Positions 25,307-34,871 of a stretch of DNA of 64,000 bases are shown here, piece after piece (the stretch's first letter is position 1; each line of letters begins with the position of its first letter). A program made the translations under genes and the position numbers. The stretch is from Taibaiella sp. KBW10 (GTDB taxonomy: Bacteria; Bacteroidota; Bacteroidia; Chitinophagales; Chitinophagaceae). Under the pieces are notes generated by a model. The model had not been told where the DNA came from, searched no databases, and was given only the letters and a program-made list of their open reading frames with translations. The stretch covers positions 203,283 to 267,282 of the forward strand of contig NZ_QAJI01000007.1 in NCBI RefSeq assembly GCF_003852495.1. Reading direction: 5' to 3'.

Positions 25307-26248
25307 ATGCAACAAAATAAGTACGACCTCGTAGCCATAATAAGAACCATTAAGTCTCGGGGTAAATTAGTATTAAGCATTACAGCATTAGGGTTAATTG
25401 CATCTGTTTTGTTTGTCTCACTCAGACCCAATGAATATACTTCCGAAGCCAGCATCATCGTAAAAGGTTTCATGAACTTTGACCGTAACCAGCTTTTCAA
25501 CGACAATACGCTTTTTACCAAAGATGTATTTGCTAAGGATTACGAACTGGACAAAGCCATGACGATCCTGGAAAGTGGTGATGTGAAAGGTTATATCAAT
25601 GAAACCGTTCAGTACCAAAAGGTAAAAAACCTGTCTTCTGACGAAGTCGCTTTCAGAAAAATCAAGAATAGCTTTAAGCTGAAGCGTACGGATAATTATG
25701 ATATTGAAGCAAAATTTACCGATACCGATCCTAAATTAGCACATGCTGCTCTGGAAGCAGCCTTGTACAAAGCAGAAAGTATCTATATCAATTTCTTTGA
25801 AGATTATAACAGAGATGTAACCAAGGAAATTGATTTTAAAAGAAAGGCTATTACGGATTCAGTAGCCATCTTAACGGATAGCATCACCGCCATCAGAAAG
25901 CGTTATAATCTTTATAGCGAGTTGCTGCCCGTAAGAGGAACGGTCATGAGCAACAATCAATCTATTAATGCGGATAATGCCGTGGGGATTGAACAACTGC
26001 AATCGCTGATTCAGGTTAAAGACAAGCTTGATGAGCAAAATGCAAAACTGACGACTTTAAAAAGCCAATACAACAGCTTTCTGAACAACGATAAAATACA
26101 CGTTTTCTACAAAGTAAGCGGCCCTTATGTACCAAATATAACTTCTAACCTGGCGCCTTTTATCGTTATTTTAGCGAGTGTATTGGCCGCATTTATTTTT
26201 GCCTGCTTATTGGTACTGATCACAAACGCATTTAAAAGTCAAGCCTAG
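25307..26248 (+). CDS. Wzz-like polysaccharide chain-length determinant or co-polymerase
   Basis: The 313-residue protein has one membrane helix near the N-terminus (about 27-45), a large periplasmic coiled-coil-rich domain (about 60-270, with KAESIYINFFEDYNRDVTK and a heptad-like region near 240-265) and a second helix near the C-terminus (about 282-306). This is the PCP/Wzz topology without a kinase domain. The ligase/polymerase-like gene starts nine bases downstream, supporting a role in surface polysaccharide length control. Confidence 0.8.
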   Translation: MQQNKYDLVAIIRTIKSRGKLVLSITALGLIASVLFVSLRPNEYTSEASIIVKGFMNFDRNQLFNDNTLFTKDVFAKDYELDKAMTILESGDVKGYINETVQYQKVKNLSSDEVAFRKIKNSFKLKRTDNYDIEAKFTDTDPKLAHAALEAALYKAESIYINFFEDYNRDVTKEIDFKRKAITDSVAILTDSITAIRKRYNLYSELLPVRGTVMSNNQSINADNAVGIEQLQSLIQVKDKLDEQNAKLTTLKSQYNSFLNNDKIHVFYKVSGPYVPNITSNLAPFIVILASVLAAFIFACLLVLITNAFKSQA

Positions 26249-26257
26249 TTCTCCCGG

Positions 26258-27730
26258 ATGAATATTGCCCTGAATATACCTGCTACTAAAACGAGCAAAC
26301 AGGAATGGTGGTTTTATGCCCTTTCTGCTCTTGTCTTGCTGGCCTGTATTGCCATATTCTCCAGCACACATTATTATTTTGTCATTGCCATTCCTTTTGT
26401 GATTCCCTTTGCCGCATGGATCATTCTGAACTGGAAATCTTTTTACTGGTTTTATGTGGTTTGTATTCCCCTGACGGTTATCGTTCAGGTCGGAGGCTCT
26501 TCGATGATGTACCTGCCGCAGCTACCGCTTACCTTATTAACGGCGGGACTCACCCTGATTCTTTTATTATTTCATAAAAGGATTGTATACGAAAACCTGC
26601 TGAGGCATCCGCTTACGCTAATCATCTTTTTACAATATTTCTGGCTGATTGTTTCTGTATTATTTTCCCAGATCCCTTTATTCTCTGTTAAGTATTTAGG
26701 GGTTAACACCATACAGCTCCTTAGCTTCTTTATTTTGCCTGCTATCGTTTTACAAACCAAAAAAGACGTGGGCAATGTAGCCAAGGCATTCCTGATTCCT
26801 ATGACGCTGGTGGCCTTATATGTTTTTCTGCACCATGCTTATTACCGTTTCGGATATATACAAACCAATAAAGCAGCAAAGCCATTCTTTTATAACCACG
26901 TAGACCATGCCTGTATCATGTCTATGGTATTGCCGGTTTTCTACATCTTATGGCGGTATTATAAAGACAATAAAATGCTGCGCTGGTTCTTTTTTGCCTT
27001 GCTCCTTTTTTACATCCTTGGCATGTATCTTGCCTTTGCCCGTGCCGCTATGCTGGGCACCATATTTGCTTTTGTTGTGCTGTGGTGTATCAAGAAAAAA
27101 TTGGTTAACTGGCTGATGCCTCTATTCTTTATCTTCTGTTTTACCATTATCGGTTTTATGGTGCAGAACAATAAGTATATTGATTATCGCCCCGATTTTA
27201 AGCAAACCTATTCCCGGCATACGTTCAATGACCTGATTAAAGCAAGTTTTGTGGGTGGAGACATGTCTTCTATGGAGCGTTTTTTCCGCTGGATCGCCTC
27301 TGCCCGTATGAGCCAGGAGCATCCTTTAGTGGGTGTAGGGCCTAATAATTTCTATTATTATTATAAGCCTCATGCTGTTACCGTATTCAAGACTTATGTG
27401 AGTGCGAATCCCGAAAAATCAACTACACACAACTATTTCCTGTTCTTATTGGTTGAGCAGGGATGGCCTTCTATGCTCCTTTACGGTATCTTTATTGCCG
27501 CCGTGTTTTATCATGCACAAAAGCTATACCACCGTACAACGGACCGGTTTTACCAGCATACGGTATTGGCCAGCGCAATGATCATTGCAGCCTTCTTTCT
27601 GAATAACCTGTTCTCAGAATTATTGCAAACCTATAAGATCGGAGCCTTGTTCTACTTTGCAGTGGTCTTATTGTATTGGGTAGATCGCCAGATTAAAAAA
27701 GAAGCCGGACTAATCCCTCCTACTACCTAA
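26258..27730 (+). CDS. O-antigen ligase/polymerase family membrane protein
   Basis: The 490-residue protein has about 11-12 membrane helices and one large periplasmic loop (about 300-390) with the Wzy_C-type pattern VGVGPNNFYYYYKPH and STTHNYFLFLLVEQGWPS, in which the histidine and arginine residues are characteristic. It either polymerises or ligates a lipid-linked glycan at the periplasmic face. It forms an operon with the Wzz-like gene and overlaps the convergent methyltransferase-like gene by eight bases. Confidence 0.85.
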   Translation: MNIALNIPATKTSKQEWWFYALSALVLLACIAIFSSTHYYFVIAIPFVIPFAAWIILNWKSFYWFYVVCIPLTVIVQVGGSSMMYLPQLPLTLLTAGLTLILLLFHKRIVYENLLRHPLTLIIFLQYFWLIVSVLFSQIPLFSVKYLGVNTIQLLSFFILPAIVLQTKKDVGNVAKAFLIPMTLVALYVFLHHAYYRFGYIQTNKAAKPFFYNHVDHACIMSMVLPVFYILWRYYKDNKMLRWFFFALLLFYILGMYLAFARAAMLGTIFAFVVLWCIKKKLVNWLMPLFFIFCFTIIGFMVQNNKYIDYRPDFKQTYSRHTFNDLIKASFVGGDMSSMERFFRWIASARMSQEHPLVGVGPNNFYYYYKPHAVTVFKTYVSANPEKSTTHNYFLFLLVEQGWPSMLLYGIFIAAVFYHAQKLYHRTTDRFYQHTVLASAMIIAAFFLNNLFSELLQTYKIGALFYFAVVLLYWVDRQIKKEAGLIPPTT

Positions 27731-28238
27731 GCAAATAATGTTGTTTTCTCTTAAAATCCGGATTGCGGATCAATAAGGAACAATCCCATGTAAATAAGGT
27801 GCACTGAAATACTTCCTGCTGACATAAGGCCACTACCTCCTGATAAGCAGGGTTTCCTTCATGCCATAACAAAACACTGAGGTATTGTGTTCGTTCCACT
27901 TGCGCCAAAAGCATTGTATTTAGCGCTTCAGGGCGCGCGATAATCAGGGTATGTTCCGGAAGGTCGGTTAGTGAATCCAGGCATTTACCTTTGGGTATGT
28001 ATTCATTTAACCAGCCCAAAGCATCTTTAAGATCGGGTGTACCATACCAATGTTCAAAATCCAGAAAGGAGATGATCCGGAATAAGGTTTGCTGCGCCGC
28101 TGTCGTTTGTGCCAAAAAACCGGGAGGATATACATAGCCTTTGGGTCTATGCAAGGCTTCCTCGACAAAAGTATACACAAAAGGCGAATGGGTACCATGC
28201 CGCCCTTTTGATTTAAAGAGATATTGTAGATAATTCAA
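27723..28238 (-). CDS. Shortened, probably inactive relative of a Bacteroidota class I methyltransferase
   Basis: The 171-residue product keeps the N-terminal signature of a Bacteroidota SAM-methyltransferase group (YLQYLFKSKGRHGTHSPFVY) and its C-terminal end (FTWDCSLLIRNPDFKRKQHY), but is shorter than the roughly 230-260 residues I would expect. I find no glycine-rich SAM motif I or following acidic residue. It may be a degenerate enzyme or one with a new role. It is the last gene after tsaB, the thioesterase and folA, 12 bases behind folA, so it is probably still transcribed. Confidence 0.65.
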   Translation of the reverse strand: MNYLQYLFKSKGRHGTHSPFVYTFVEEALHRPKGYVYPPGFLAQTTAAQQTLFRIISFLDFEHWYGTPDLKDALGWLNEYIPKGKCLDSLTDLPEHTLIIARPEALNTMLLAQVERTQYLSVLLWHEGNPAYQEVVALCQQEVFQCTLFTWDCSLLIRNPDFKRKQHYLLR

Positions 28239-28250
28239 GATTTCAGGGGG

Positions 28251-28769
28251 TTATTTTGCCTCATTCAACCAATGCTCAAAAGTAAAATCATAGGCATGCT
28301 TTTCATCTTTTGTATGTCGTTCTTCCCATACTTTTTTCCATGTTGTGTTTCTGATTTCAGGAAAGAAGACCATTCCATCCACAACTTGTGTATGGATACG
28401 CGTCATAAAAATTTCAGCACATTTGGACAGCACTTCGCGGTATAATTGCCCCCCTCCGATGATAAAAGCTTTGGGTTCTTTGTCGGAAAAATCAACATTT
28501 GTTTTGATGTAATCTTGTGCGGCCTCAAAGGAAGACAGCACTACCGCTCCGGGAATATCATTTGTTAAGCTGGTCGATATAATGATATTCGTACGATTGG
28601 GTAAGGGTTTTGCACCGATGGACATCCAGGTGTTTTTCCCCATAATAATCGGATAACCGGAAGTGGTTCTTTTAAAAAACTTCAGGTCATCCGGCAGATG
28701 CCAGGGCATTTTATTGTCAATCCCGATGACGTTATTTTCGCTCGCGGCTACAATACTGATCAGCTTCAT
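28251..28769 (-). CDS. folA: Dihydrofolate reductase
   Basis: The 172-residue enzyme reduces dihydrofolate with NADPH for one-carbon metabolism. Seen are IVAASENNVIGIDNKMPWHLPDDL (substrate and Met20-like loop), PIIMGKNTWMSIG, the PLPNRTNIIIS strand, and FIIGGGQLYREVL for NADPH binding. Length is typical. It starts four bases after the thioesterase gene. No thyA is adjacent in the window. Confidence 0.95.
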   Translation of the reverse strand: MKLISIVAASENNVIGIDNKMPWHLPDDLKFFKRTTSGYPIIMGKNTWMSIGAKPLPNRTNIIISTSLTNDIPGAVVLSSFEAAQDYIKTNVDFSDKEPKAFIIGGGQLYREVLSKCAEIFMTRIHTQVVDGMVFFPEIRNTTWKKVWEERHTKDEKHAYDFTFEHWLNEAK

Positions 28770-28773
28770 ATAT

Positions 28774-29301
28774 TTATTTGTTTTCCGGGAATAAAATAGA
28801 TTTCAAGGCCACTTCATCTTCCAGTTTCAGTTTACCGGCCAATAGCAGTCGTAGTTGTCTTCTGCGCAAGGCATCCTCATACATTTCCTTTTCTTTATCC
28901 GTTTCGGGAATAATACCGGGGATCTGCGTAGGCTTACCTAAAGAGTCTAATGCGACAAAATTAAAATAAGCCTCATTAGACAGGTACTTCTCCTGCTTGA
29001 TCAGGTCCTGACCCCATACGGAAAGATAGATCTCCATGGAGGAATTAAAGGTGCGGGTAACCTTACCTTCGATCGTGATTACATTGCCCAAACGAATCGG
29101 GTTATGAAAATTCACATTATCGACCGACACCGTTACACAAGGTTTATTACTGTGTTTTTGTGCCACGATTACGGCTGCAATATCCATCCAGTGCATCAGT
29201 CGCCCCCCCATAAGGTTGCTGAGCGTATTGGTATCGTTTGGCAAAACGATCTCGCTCATAATGGTATAGGATTCCGATACTTTTTTATGTTGTATGTCCA
29301 T
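28774..29301 (-). CDS. Acyl-CoA thioesterase, hotdog fold
   Basis: The 175-residue protein has a hotdog domain with NLMGGRLMHWMDIAAVIVAQKHS, the helix and catalytic aspartate region typical of cytosolic acyl-CoA hydrolases (YciA/BFIT type), and then VDNVNFHNPIRLGNVITIEGKV. The C-terminal 40 residues are charged and helical. It starts one base after the tsaB stop. Acyl chain preference is unknown. Confidence 0.9.
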   Translation of the reverse strand: MDIQHKKVSESYTIMSEIVLPNDTNTLSNLMGGRLMHWMDIAAVIVAQKHSNKPCVTVSVDNVNFHNPIRLGNVITIEGKVTRTFNSSMEIYLSVWGQDLIKQEKYLSNEAYFNFVALDSLGKPTQIPGIIPETDKEKEMYEDALRRRQLRLLLAGKLKLEDEVALKSILFPENK

Positions 29302-29302
29302 T

Positions 29303-29953
29303 TTATAATTTGTTTTTAGCTGCTGTGGTAAAAGCCGCTTTTAAATAAAAAGGTTCGGCATAGGCCAGGTCGTCAAAGGCTTGCTCTTCCCATCTCTTTT
29401 GCGCCAGGGCATTCCAAGAATGCATATCAAGAAGATGATTTTCTAAAATTGTGGCTTCCGGAAATCGTTCTAGCAAAGCACTGTCGTCGGTGAGCAATAT
29501 ACCCGTTGCATAAATATGAAAATCAAAGGTGTCATAAAAAATATGCTGTGCCGGCAACAAGGTAGTTTCTTTTTGAGTAGCCATTGCAAAACCCTCTCCT
29601 GTTCGGGCTTTGAGCACCACCAGCAATTCCCCTGCAGTATTCTTTGCATCTGCAATCAAGGCAAGTTTACTAAATAGCATCAAGGGCTTATCCAAGGCAA
29701 AACAAATACCCTTAGCGACCCCCAAACCGACCCTTAAACCGGTATAACTTCCAGGACCGGCATCCACCGCCACCGCATCAATATCTTTCAAAGAAAGTTG
29801 CGCGGTATCGCACACCCGGGCAATCATTTCGTTGAGGGAAGCGGCCTGCTGATTGGGATCGGTATTAACCAATTCACTTATACCGTTTTCCCTATGGCCA
29901 ATGGCCACATGGGTATGTTGTGCAGCCGTATCGATAAAGAGTATATTTGCCAT
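29303..29953 (-). CDS. tsaB: tRNA threonylcarbamoyladenosine biosynthesis protein TsaB
   Basis: The 216-residue protein belongs to the ASKHA fold and is the scaffold partner of TsaD in making t6A37 of tRNA. Seen are ILFIDTAAQHTHVAIG at the start and VDAGPGSYTGLRVGLGVAKG. The frame is open from 30121, but the conserved N-terminus begins at the ATG at 29953, and a TAnnTTTG element (complement of 29969-29976) sits just upstream of it. It heads the operon with the thioesterase, folA and the shortened methyltransferase. Confidence 0.92.
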   Translation of the reverse strand: MANILFIDTAAQHTHVAIGHRENGISELVNTDPNQQAASLNEMIARVCDTAQLSLKDIDAVAVDAGPGSYTGLRVGLGVAKGICFALDKPLMLFSKLALIADAKNTAGELLVVLKARTGEGFAMATQKETTLLPAQHIFYDTFDFHIYATGILLTDDSALLERFPEATILENHLLDMHSWNALAQKRWEEQAFDDLAYAEPFYLKAAFTTAAKNKL

Positions 29954-30040
29954 GATCAAGATTGTATGCAAAGATAATTTATCGGGCCTTTTGTACCGGA
30001 TTTTATTTTTGAAACAGGGCATTTTCAGGGGCTTAATAAT

Positions 30041-30048
30041 TATATTTG
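30041..30048 (+). promoter_or_regulatory. Candidate -7 element (TATATTTG) directly before ridA
   Basis: It fits TAnnTTTG, and its last base is only four bases before the ATG at 30053. If used, transcription would begin about at the start codon, giving a leaderless or nearly leaderless mRNA. Confidence 0.45.
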
Positions 30049-30052
30049 TGGC

Positions 30053-30433
30053 ATGGAAAAGAAAATCATCAATACTACTGCCGCTCCGGCACCTATTGGC
30101 CCTTATAATCAGGCAACACAATTTGGTAATATGTTATTCGTATCGGGACAAATCCCTATGGATTCTGCTACCGGCACTATTGTAAGCTCTGGTATCCAGG
30201 ACGAGACCAGAAAGGTTTTGGAGAATGTACAAGCCATTCTGGAAGCAGCAGGTATGGATTTTTCGCATGTACTGAAAAGCACTATTTTCATTACAGATAT
30301 GGCCCAATTTGGGGAGATCAATGAAGTATATGCACAGTTTTTTACCGCTAATGAACCCGCCAGAGAAACCGTACAGGTTGCCGGCTTACCAAGAGGGGTC
30401 AATATCGAAATTTCTGTGATCGCGGCTAAATAG
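30053..30433 (+). CDS. RidA family enamine/imine deaminase
   Basis: The 126-residue protein hydrolyses reactive enamine or imine intermediates such as 2-aminoacrylate. The canonical segments APAPIGPYNQA near the N-terminus, the VFVSGQIPMD-like strand and ARETVQVAGLPRGVNIEISVIA with the catalytic arginine are present. Length is typical for the trimeric family. It is divergent from tsaB and is followed by a long stem-loop at 30470-30521. Confidence 0.95.
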   Translation: MEKKIINTTAAPAPIGPYNQATQFGNMLFVSGQIPMDSATGTIVSSGIQDETRKVLENVQAILEAAGMDFSHVLKSTIFITDMAQFGEINEVYAQFFTANEPARETVQVAGLPRGVNIEISVIAAK

Positions 30434-30469
30434 TTGCGGCACAGATTTCATTAATAAGCAATATGCTAC

Positions 30470-30521
30470 ATAAGGTGCAGGCTTTTCGAGAATTTAAGCT
30501 CAAAAAAGGCCTGCACCTTAT
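30470..30521. terminator. Stem-loop after ridA
   Basis: A 13-bp stem (30470-30482 with 30509-30521) closes a 26-base loop whose ends (TTTT and AAAA) can pair further. It could end ridA transcription and that of the opposing glycosyltransferase gene. Confidence 0.5.
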
Positions 30522-30633
30522 TTCGTAAATATTATGAACGTGCTGTGTTTCTTGTTTGAACGGAAGCGCGCAGTGCGCGATAATCAGCGGGATTGTGCCT
30601 GCCCATCGTCTAATCCAGGATATCTATAACAGA

Positions 30634-31485
30634 TCAGCCTTTAATCACCTTATCGGGATGTAAAGCATTCACCTCTTCGGGTGTCCATTTTTGCGATATA
30701 GAACGGAGGTTTTCTATGTCTGCAAAGGGTACGGGTTTATGCGAACCATATTTCAAGGTCATGCGCACATAGTGATGTATATAGGCACCCAATGCTATCT
30801 GACACGGTTTTATATCCTGATGCTCTATGGATCTTTTTTTGACCCGCATAAATACATCAAAGTCTGCTGCCTGCTGGGTTTCATCCCAGACACCTACCTT
30901 GTCCAGAGCATTCCTAGTCATCATTACATTATTCCCAACAATACCTTCTATCGTTTGTAATCCAAAGGTATCGAATTGGCGGGCACAGAATTTCTGCCAG
31001 TTTCCATACATCAACCGGTGCATCAACCGTAAAATACGCACACCACTCCCCATCATCAGCAATGGATACTTGATCCGCTTCCAACGGAGTGCTATGGCCT
31101 TTGTATCCCTTACATTACCCATATTTTCCAATCCTTTTGCCGAAATAACATCGATATCATTTGCCCGGGCGGCATCAATCAATATCTTATCCCAATCCGG
31201 ACCAACAAAGATATCGTTGTTGAGGAAAAATATATATGCTCCCTGAGCAACTTTAATACCCTGGTTTTGTGTATACGGATAAGAATAATTTTCTTTATTG
31301 CGGATCACAAGGGCACCATTTTTCTCAAACAGTTCGGCACTTCCGTCTGTAGAAGCATTGTCAATGATGATCAGTTCAAACGTATGGTGGGTATATTTCT
31401 TGAGGGTATCCAAAAAGATCTCATTAGAAGCAAATCCATTATGAATCGCTGTAATAATGCTAATCTTTTCCTTGTTTTTATGCAT
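30634..31485 (-). CDS. Glycosyltransferase family 2
   Basis: The 283-residue enzyme shows the GT2 start SIITAIHNGF, IIIDNASTDGSAELF and FLNNDIFVGPDW (DxD-type metal site at NND), then a middle region with EGIVGNNVMMTRNALDKVGVWDE. I place the start at the ATG at 31485 because the 13 residues before it (open from 31524) are not part of the fold. It is a lone gene; the sugar and acceptor are unknown. Confidence 0.85.
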   Translation of the reverse strand: MHKNKEKISIITAIHNGFASNEIFLDTLKKYTHHTFELIIIDNASTDGSAELFEKNGALVIRNKENYSYPYTQNQGIKVAQGAYIFFLNNDIFVGPDWDKILIDAARANDIDVISAKGLENMGNVRDTKAIALRWKRIKYPLLMMGSGVRILRLMHRLMYGNWQKFCARQFDTFGLQTIEGIVGNNVMMTRNALDKVGVWDETQQAADFDVFMRVKKRSIEHQDIKPCQIALGAYIHHYVRMTLKYGSHKPVPFADIENLRSISQKWTPEEVNALHPDKVIKG

Positions 31486-31754
31486 GGTTTTCAATTTAAT
31501 GATGCCGGTTACGCATGATCTCAATGATTCAGTTAGTATCCGGCAAGCCCAGGGTTAAGTATGATAACACTGGAAAATATTGTTAATCTGCCGCGGGTAT
31601 TCTTCCCGGAACACTTCAAAGTATCCATGTTACCGTTCAGTACCCTTGCACCGGATTTATCAGTTATGATGATGGTGATTACTTCCATAAAATGCAGCAT
31701 GGATTGCGCTATCTGCGTCTCCTTGCTTTATCAGCCTCCACATACCAAAACGGC

Positions 31755-32753
31755 TTATCTCGGCACTTCTATTTTAGTGATGATTTCTTTAAGTACATCA
31801 TCAGTTGCAATTCCTTCCATCTCTTTCTCCGGTGTGAGTGCCACACGATGTCTCAGGGCCGGCACAACATTGAAGGTGACATCTTCGGGCGTTACAAAAT
31901 CCCGGCCTCTTAATACAGCTAAAGCTTTAGCTGCATTTAACAAAGCAATAGTTGCCCTTGGAGAGGCGCCTAAATATAAAGCCGGATGGTTACGGGTAGC
32001 CACAACCAGCTGTGTGATATACTGTAATATTTTTTCTTCTACATGCACCTGCTTCACAATGCTACGGCAATGATCCAGACTTGCTTTCGATACAATGGCT
32101 TTTACCTGTTGTAAGGCCAAATGCCCTTTTTGCTGATGATGATTGCTCAATATGGTCAGCTCTTCTTCTACAGAAGGATAACCGATATTGATTTTAAATA
32201 AGAAACGATCTAATTGTGCTTCAGGCAAGCGATAAGTTCCTTCATGCTCGATTGGGTTCTGCGTTGCAATCACCATAAACGGTGCTTCCATCAGGTAAGA
32301 CACCCCATCGGAAGTGATCTGGCGTTCTTCCATGACCTCAAATAAAGCGGCTTGTGTTTTCGCCGGTGCCCTATTGATCTCATCAATCAAAACAATATTA
32401 CCAAATACAGGTCCTTGGCGGAACTCAAAACTGATGGTTTGCGGATTAAAGATATTGGTTCCGATTACATCAGAAGGCATCAAATCCGGTGTAAACTGAA
32501 TACGGCTGAATTTGGCATCAATAAGCCTGGCAACGGTTTTAGCAGTAAGTGTTTTGGCCACACCCGGTACACCTTCCAAAAGCACATGCCCTTCTGCCAA
32601 TAAAGCCGTCAATAATAAGTCTACCATATCCTGCTGACCGACAATCGTATCTGCAATGGCAAATCGTACTTTATTCATCAGTTCGGCCACCTCAGCAATC
32701 GGTATCCTCGATTGGTATTCTGTCTCGTTATGGTTTGTATTTTGATGATCCAT
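31755..32753 (-). CDS. MoxR family AAA+ ATPase
   Basis: The 332-residue ATPase has Walker A GVPGVAKT, Walker B IVLIDEINRAP, sensor segment VIATQNPIEHEGTYRLPEAQLDRF (MoxR hallmark) and a C-terminal lid with LGASPRATIALLNAAKA. MoxR proteins act as chaperones for membrane or periplasmic complexes. It is the last gene of a five-gene minus-strand run (oppC, yhhQ, DUF4129, DUF4350, moxR). The DUF58 gene that usually follows moxR is absent here; about 230 bases without a clear gene follow instead. Confidence 0.93.
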   Translation of the reverse strand: MDHQNTNHNETEYQSRIPIAEVAELMNKVRFAIADTIVGQQDMVDLLLTALLAEGHVLLEGVPGVAKTLTAKTVARLIDAKFSRIQFTPDLMPSDVIGTNIFNPQTISFEFRQGPVFGNIVLIDEINRAPAKTQAALFEVMEERQITSDGVSYLMEAPFMVIATQNPIEHEGTYRLPEAQLDRFLFKINIGYPSVEEELTILSNHHQQKGHLALQQVKAIVSKASLDHCRSIVKQVHVEEKILQYITQLVVATRNHPALYLGASPRATIALLNAAKALAVLRGRDFVTPEDVTFNVVPALRHRVALTPEKEMEGIATDDVLKEIITKIEVPR

Positions 32754-32770
32754 GGTCTCTAAATTAGCTT

Positions 32771-33982
32771 TTATTTTTTATAAAATGTTTGCATGTTCTT
32801 ATAAAAAGAATGCAGGAATGTATCATTAACGTCTATCGAATCTGCCAGTACTTGCTTGATCTGAGTGACCAGATAATTGGTTTCTGCCTTTGTTCTTCCG
32901 GAACGGATACTCAGTTTTTGTTCAAAAACCTCATCCAGCAGATTGGTATTCAATTGGTAGGTACTACGCACATACTCAAAGAAGTGCTGGATCATTTTCT
33001 GCGCCAGGTTTTTATTATTATGCTTATTGTAATACAAACCCGCAATGGTTTCCACAAAAGAAGCAGAATCATTTTTAAGTGGCTCTACAACCGGGATAAT
33101 GCGCTGTTTCCTTTTCAGGCTAAACAATACATAAATCAGCAAACCCAATACCGACAGGATGAGTGCCATACGGGTAGCCATATGATCCCAAAGAATACTC
33201 AGGCTAGAATTTTGGGGCGTTTTATTGTATCCGGCAGATGTATATACATATTTTACATCTTTAGACACATAAGCCATCATATCTTCCAGATAAGCCTGAT
33301 TACGGGGATCTTCCAGTAAAAAATAGTTGGAAAAAGATAAAGGAGCGGACATGATAATCAATCGTCCCTCCCCGATCCGGAAGGCAATCGCATTAGGGTG
33401 ATCTTTGGCATCGGTACTTAATATTGTATACGAAGCGGCCAAACTGTCCTGCTTACCGGTAATGCTAAAGTAATTATTGAAAATGCGTTGCTTATACCGC
33501 GCTATAGTATAAGTTTTCACCACTGCATTTTGGGATACATGCACCTTTACGGCATCTGTTATTTTCTGATCTTCATCCGTATTTCCAAGCTCCCTGCTTA
33601 CATTCAGACTAATGGATAAAGATTCCAGCAAAGCCGGATCGAATGTATGTGCAATCAGTACCGCCTCATTCCCTTCATAAAGCCAGTCGTCCAATTGACG
33701 CATTTCATAGGCACTAAACGCGATCCTATCGGAAAGGCAGAAATAAACACTTTTGTTTTGATTAGTCGTACTGGAAAAGACATTAGCCTTAATTGGTACA
33801 TCTTTAAACGTAGCCTTGGGAAACAGTTTGGGTAATGCCTGTGCCGTCAGGTAAAATCCATAAGGGCTTTTAGCCTCTTCGCTATACTGTACCTCCCAAT
33901 TGGTTTTTGTCTTTGCCCGCCCCGTACAGGCCGCAAAGGCAAAAATGGCACAATAGCATAATATGGTTATAATCCGTCTCAA
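32771..33982 (-). CDS. DUF4350-domain lipoprotein of the MoxR locus
   Basis: The 403-residue product begins with a lipoprotein signal (FAFAAC, Cys19). A GATase-like DUF4350 domain (about 35-250) precedes one membrane helix (about 275-293, ALILSVLGLLIYVLFSL) and a cytoplasmic helical tail. These proteins regularly accompany MoxR and DUF4129 proteins, and their function is unknown. It lies six bases after the DUF4129 gene and 17 bases before moxR. Confidence 0.85.
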   Translation of the reverse strand: MRRIITILCYCAIFAFAACTGRAKTKTNWEVQYSEEAKSPYGFYLTAQALPKLFPKATFKDVPIKANVFSSTTNQNKSVYFCLSDRIAFSAYEMRQLDDWLYEGNEAVLIAHTFDPALLESLSISLNVSRELGNTDEDQKITDAVKVHVSQNAVVKTYTIARYKQRIFNNYFSITGKQDSLAASYTILSTDAKDHPNAIAFRIGEGRLIIMSAPLSFSNYFLLEDPRNQAYLEDMMAYVSKDVKYVYTSAGYNKTPQNSSLSILWDHMATRMALILSVLGLLIYVLFSLKRKQRIIPVVEPLKNDSASFVETIAGLYYNKHNNKNLAQKMIQHFFEYVRSTYQLNTNLLDEVFEQKLSIRSGRTKAETNYLVTQIKQVLADSIDVNDTFLHSFYKNMQTFYKK

Positions 33983-33988
33983 GAATTT

Positions 33989-34858
33989 TTATATTTTATG
34001 TTTCAAATCATGGTAGATTGCCTTAATGGATGCGTAGGCAGTGGCAGAGATGTCAAAACCACCATACCATGCAAATTCATAGTGATGCAATAAACGTACA
34101 AAATCACTATACACTGCTTTGTCGCGGAGCAAGCTTACATATTGATAATTGGATTTTGAAGGATTGTACTCTATAATGCCTTTATCATTCATGAGTATCA
34201 GGATATGCCGGTAACTATGCCGGATCGCCAACCTGAAATTTCCTTCTGTTTCTGCCTTATGAATAATGGCTTCCCAGCTTTCCGGAATAAAATCATCTGC
34301 CAGTTCATCTGTACCGCCCGATAGTATCTTCTTATCTTTCCTGGAGAAAATACGCAATCCGTTATTTTTCACGATTTGGTATACAATCAGCAGAACCACG
34401 CCAATAATGATCGTCCATAGAAGAATTTTACCGAAAATGCCGGTAAAAAAGTTAAAAACACCTTCTATAAAATCAAACCAAAAACGGCTTTGCTTTTTGG
34501 GTGCTGCCTTCGGGATATCTTCGTTTTCCTTTTCATATTTCAAGTCTGGATCAGACTTCAGCCGGGTCCACTCCGAAGCGGTCAGACGCCTGACATCTGC
34601 GGGTATCGGGGCTGCAGAATCGGTTATAGAAAAATAGAAATCGTAATCAGCATTATAATCCTCCTCTTCGGTATGCCCACTTTCATCGTAGGAAACGTCA
34701 TAGGTAGAATCTACCTCAGGCAGCGCTGTGCTGTCCTCAATATCGGTATACACCGTATCGGATACGCTTGCTGTTTGCTGGGCATAACCTTGTAATCCCA
34801 TGCCCGAAAGCAAGGAAAGACTCAATAGGAAAATAAAGTATGTATATAAATGTCTCAA
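33989..34858 (-). CDS. DUF4129-domain membrane protein of the MoxR locus
   Basis: The 289-residue protein has a signal peptide (to about 26), an acidic low-complexity stretch rich in Asp, Glu and Tyr (about 40-85), one membrane helix near 150-170 (ILLWTIIIGVVLLIVYQIV) and a C-terminal DUF4129 region with IRHSYRHILILMNDKGIIEY and YEFAWYGGFDIS. It is part of the same operon as DUF4350 and moxR. Role unknown, possibly assembly of an envelope complex. Confidence 0.85.
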   Translation of the reverse strand: MRHLYTYFIFLLSLSLLSGMGLQGYAQQTASVSDTVYTDIEDSTALPEVDSTYDVSYDESGHTEEEDYNADYDFYFSITDSAAPIPADVRRLTASEWTRLKSDPDLKYEKENEDIPKAAPKKQSRFWFDFIEGVFNFFTGIFGKILLWTIIIGVVLLIVYQIVKNNGLRIFSRKDKKILSGGTDELADDFIPESWEAIIHKAETEGNFRLAIRHSYRHILILMNDKGIIEYNPSKSNYQYVSLLRDKAVYSDFVRLLHHYEFAWYGGFDISATAYASIKAIYHDLKHKI

Positions 34859-34871
34859 TGCGCTGCTTAAC

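Noticed and set aside
31561..32073. 170-residue plus-strand frame over the moxR end
   Set aside because: Mostly antisense to moxR and of shadow-like composition.
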